The translations under genes were made by a program, and so were the position numbers. Of a stretch of DNA of 64,000 nucleotides, positions 63,931-64,000 are shown piece after piece (position 1 is the first letter of the stretch; each line of letters opens with the position of its first letter). This DNA is from Hyphomicrobium_A sp963759735 (GTDB taxonomy: Bacteria; Pseudomonadota; Alphaproteobacteria; Rhizobiales; Hyphomicrobiaceae): contig CAVXAF010000007.1 of NCBI GenBank assembly GCA_963759735.1, positions 992,001 to 1,056,000 of the forward strand, given 5' to 3'. The notes under the pieces are model-generated. The model saw nothing but the letters and a program-made list of their open reading frames with translations, did no database searches and was not told the DNA's origin.

Positions 63931-64000
63931 CATGTCTGAGCGTCGCCGCCGTCACCGTCATGGCGACAAACCGCGGTCGCCTGGCATGACCAACACGCCG

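Overview
The window is GC-rich chromosomal DNA of an alphaproteobacterium, most likely order Hyphomicrobiales (Rhizobiales). I judge this from the gene content and order: ctaA, argC, rplM-rpsI, ftsE-ftsX-ydcF-plsC, a CpdR-like receiver, moaA and mobA-mobB, infC-rpmI-rplT-pheS-pheT, lepA, a BA14K-type protein, a TakP-type TRAP system, and two intergenic repeats of a kind common in that order. I see no rRNA, tRNA, CRISPR array, transposase or integrase.

Layout. 1-9.5 kb: the end of a polysaccharide deacetylase gene, heme A synthase, argC, a TerC-type membrane protein, ribosomal proteins L13 and S9, a secreted protein, an enoyl-CoA hydratase, a CoA-binding protein, a DUF533-type protein and three small conserved proteins. 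9.5-11.8 kb: a less GC-rich two-gene cassette, a membrane-tethered ParA/MinD-like ATPase overlapping a helical partner of unknown function. 11.9-15.5 kb: a secreted protein, an exported peroxiredoxin and parC. 15.5-36.5 kb: mostly accessory genes. A 3.2-kb stretch is bounded on the left by the parC 3' end and on the right by an internally deleted second copy of that 3' end. Further on lie a sulfatase locus (HAD hydrolase, arylsulfatase, formylglycine-generating enzyme, outer-membrane barrel), several secreted proteins and tiny membrane proteins, a Rieske oxygenase, a CAP-domain protein, a type III polyketide synthase, a GST and a CHASE3-PAS-GGDEF diguanylate cyclase. 36.5-46 kb: envelope and division operon (ftsE-ftsX-ydcF-plsC), hpt, a CpdR-like receiver and molybdenum cofactor genes (moaA, mobA-mobB). 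44.5-49 kb: a TRAP transporter whose binding protein and permeases face each other. 49-57 kb: a three-domain Mrp/HCF101-like iron-sulfur carrier and the translation cluster infC-rpmI-rplT-pheS-pheT. 57-64 kb: type II NADH dehydrogenase, a lytic transglycosylase, lepA, a BA14K-type protein and an M15-like peptidase.

The most important caution for a user is that nine genes are each broken by one single-base indel and read as full-length family members once it is undone: the CoA-binding protein, DUF533, a Cys-rich protein, the ParA-like ATPase, the HAD hydrolase, the diguanylate cyclase, hpt, moaA and lepA. So many lesions in otherwise intact, often core genes point to sequencing or assembly error rather than decay. 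I annotate each as one gene across the shift.

The best candidates for undescribed biology are the tethered ParA-like cassette at 9.9-11.8 kb, the parC-bounded segment at 15.5-18.9 kb, the conserved secreted protein at 26.8 kb and the 20-residue peptide transcript at 26.1 kb.
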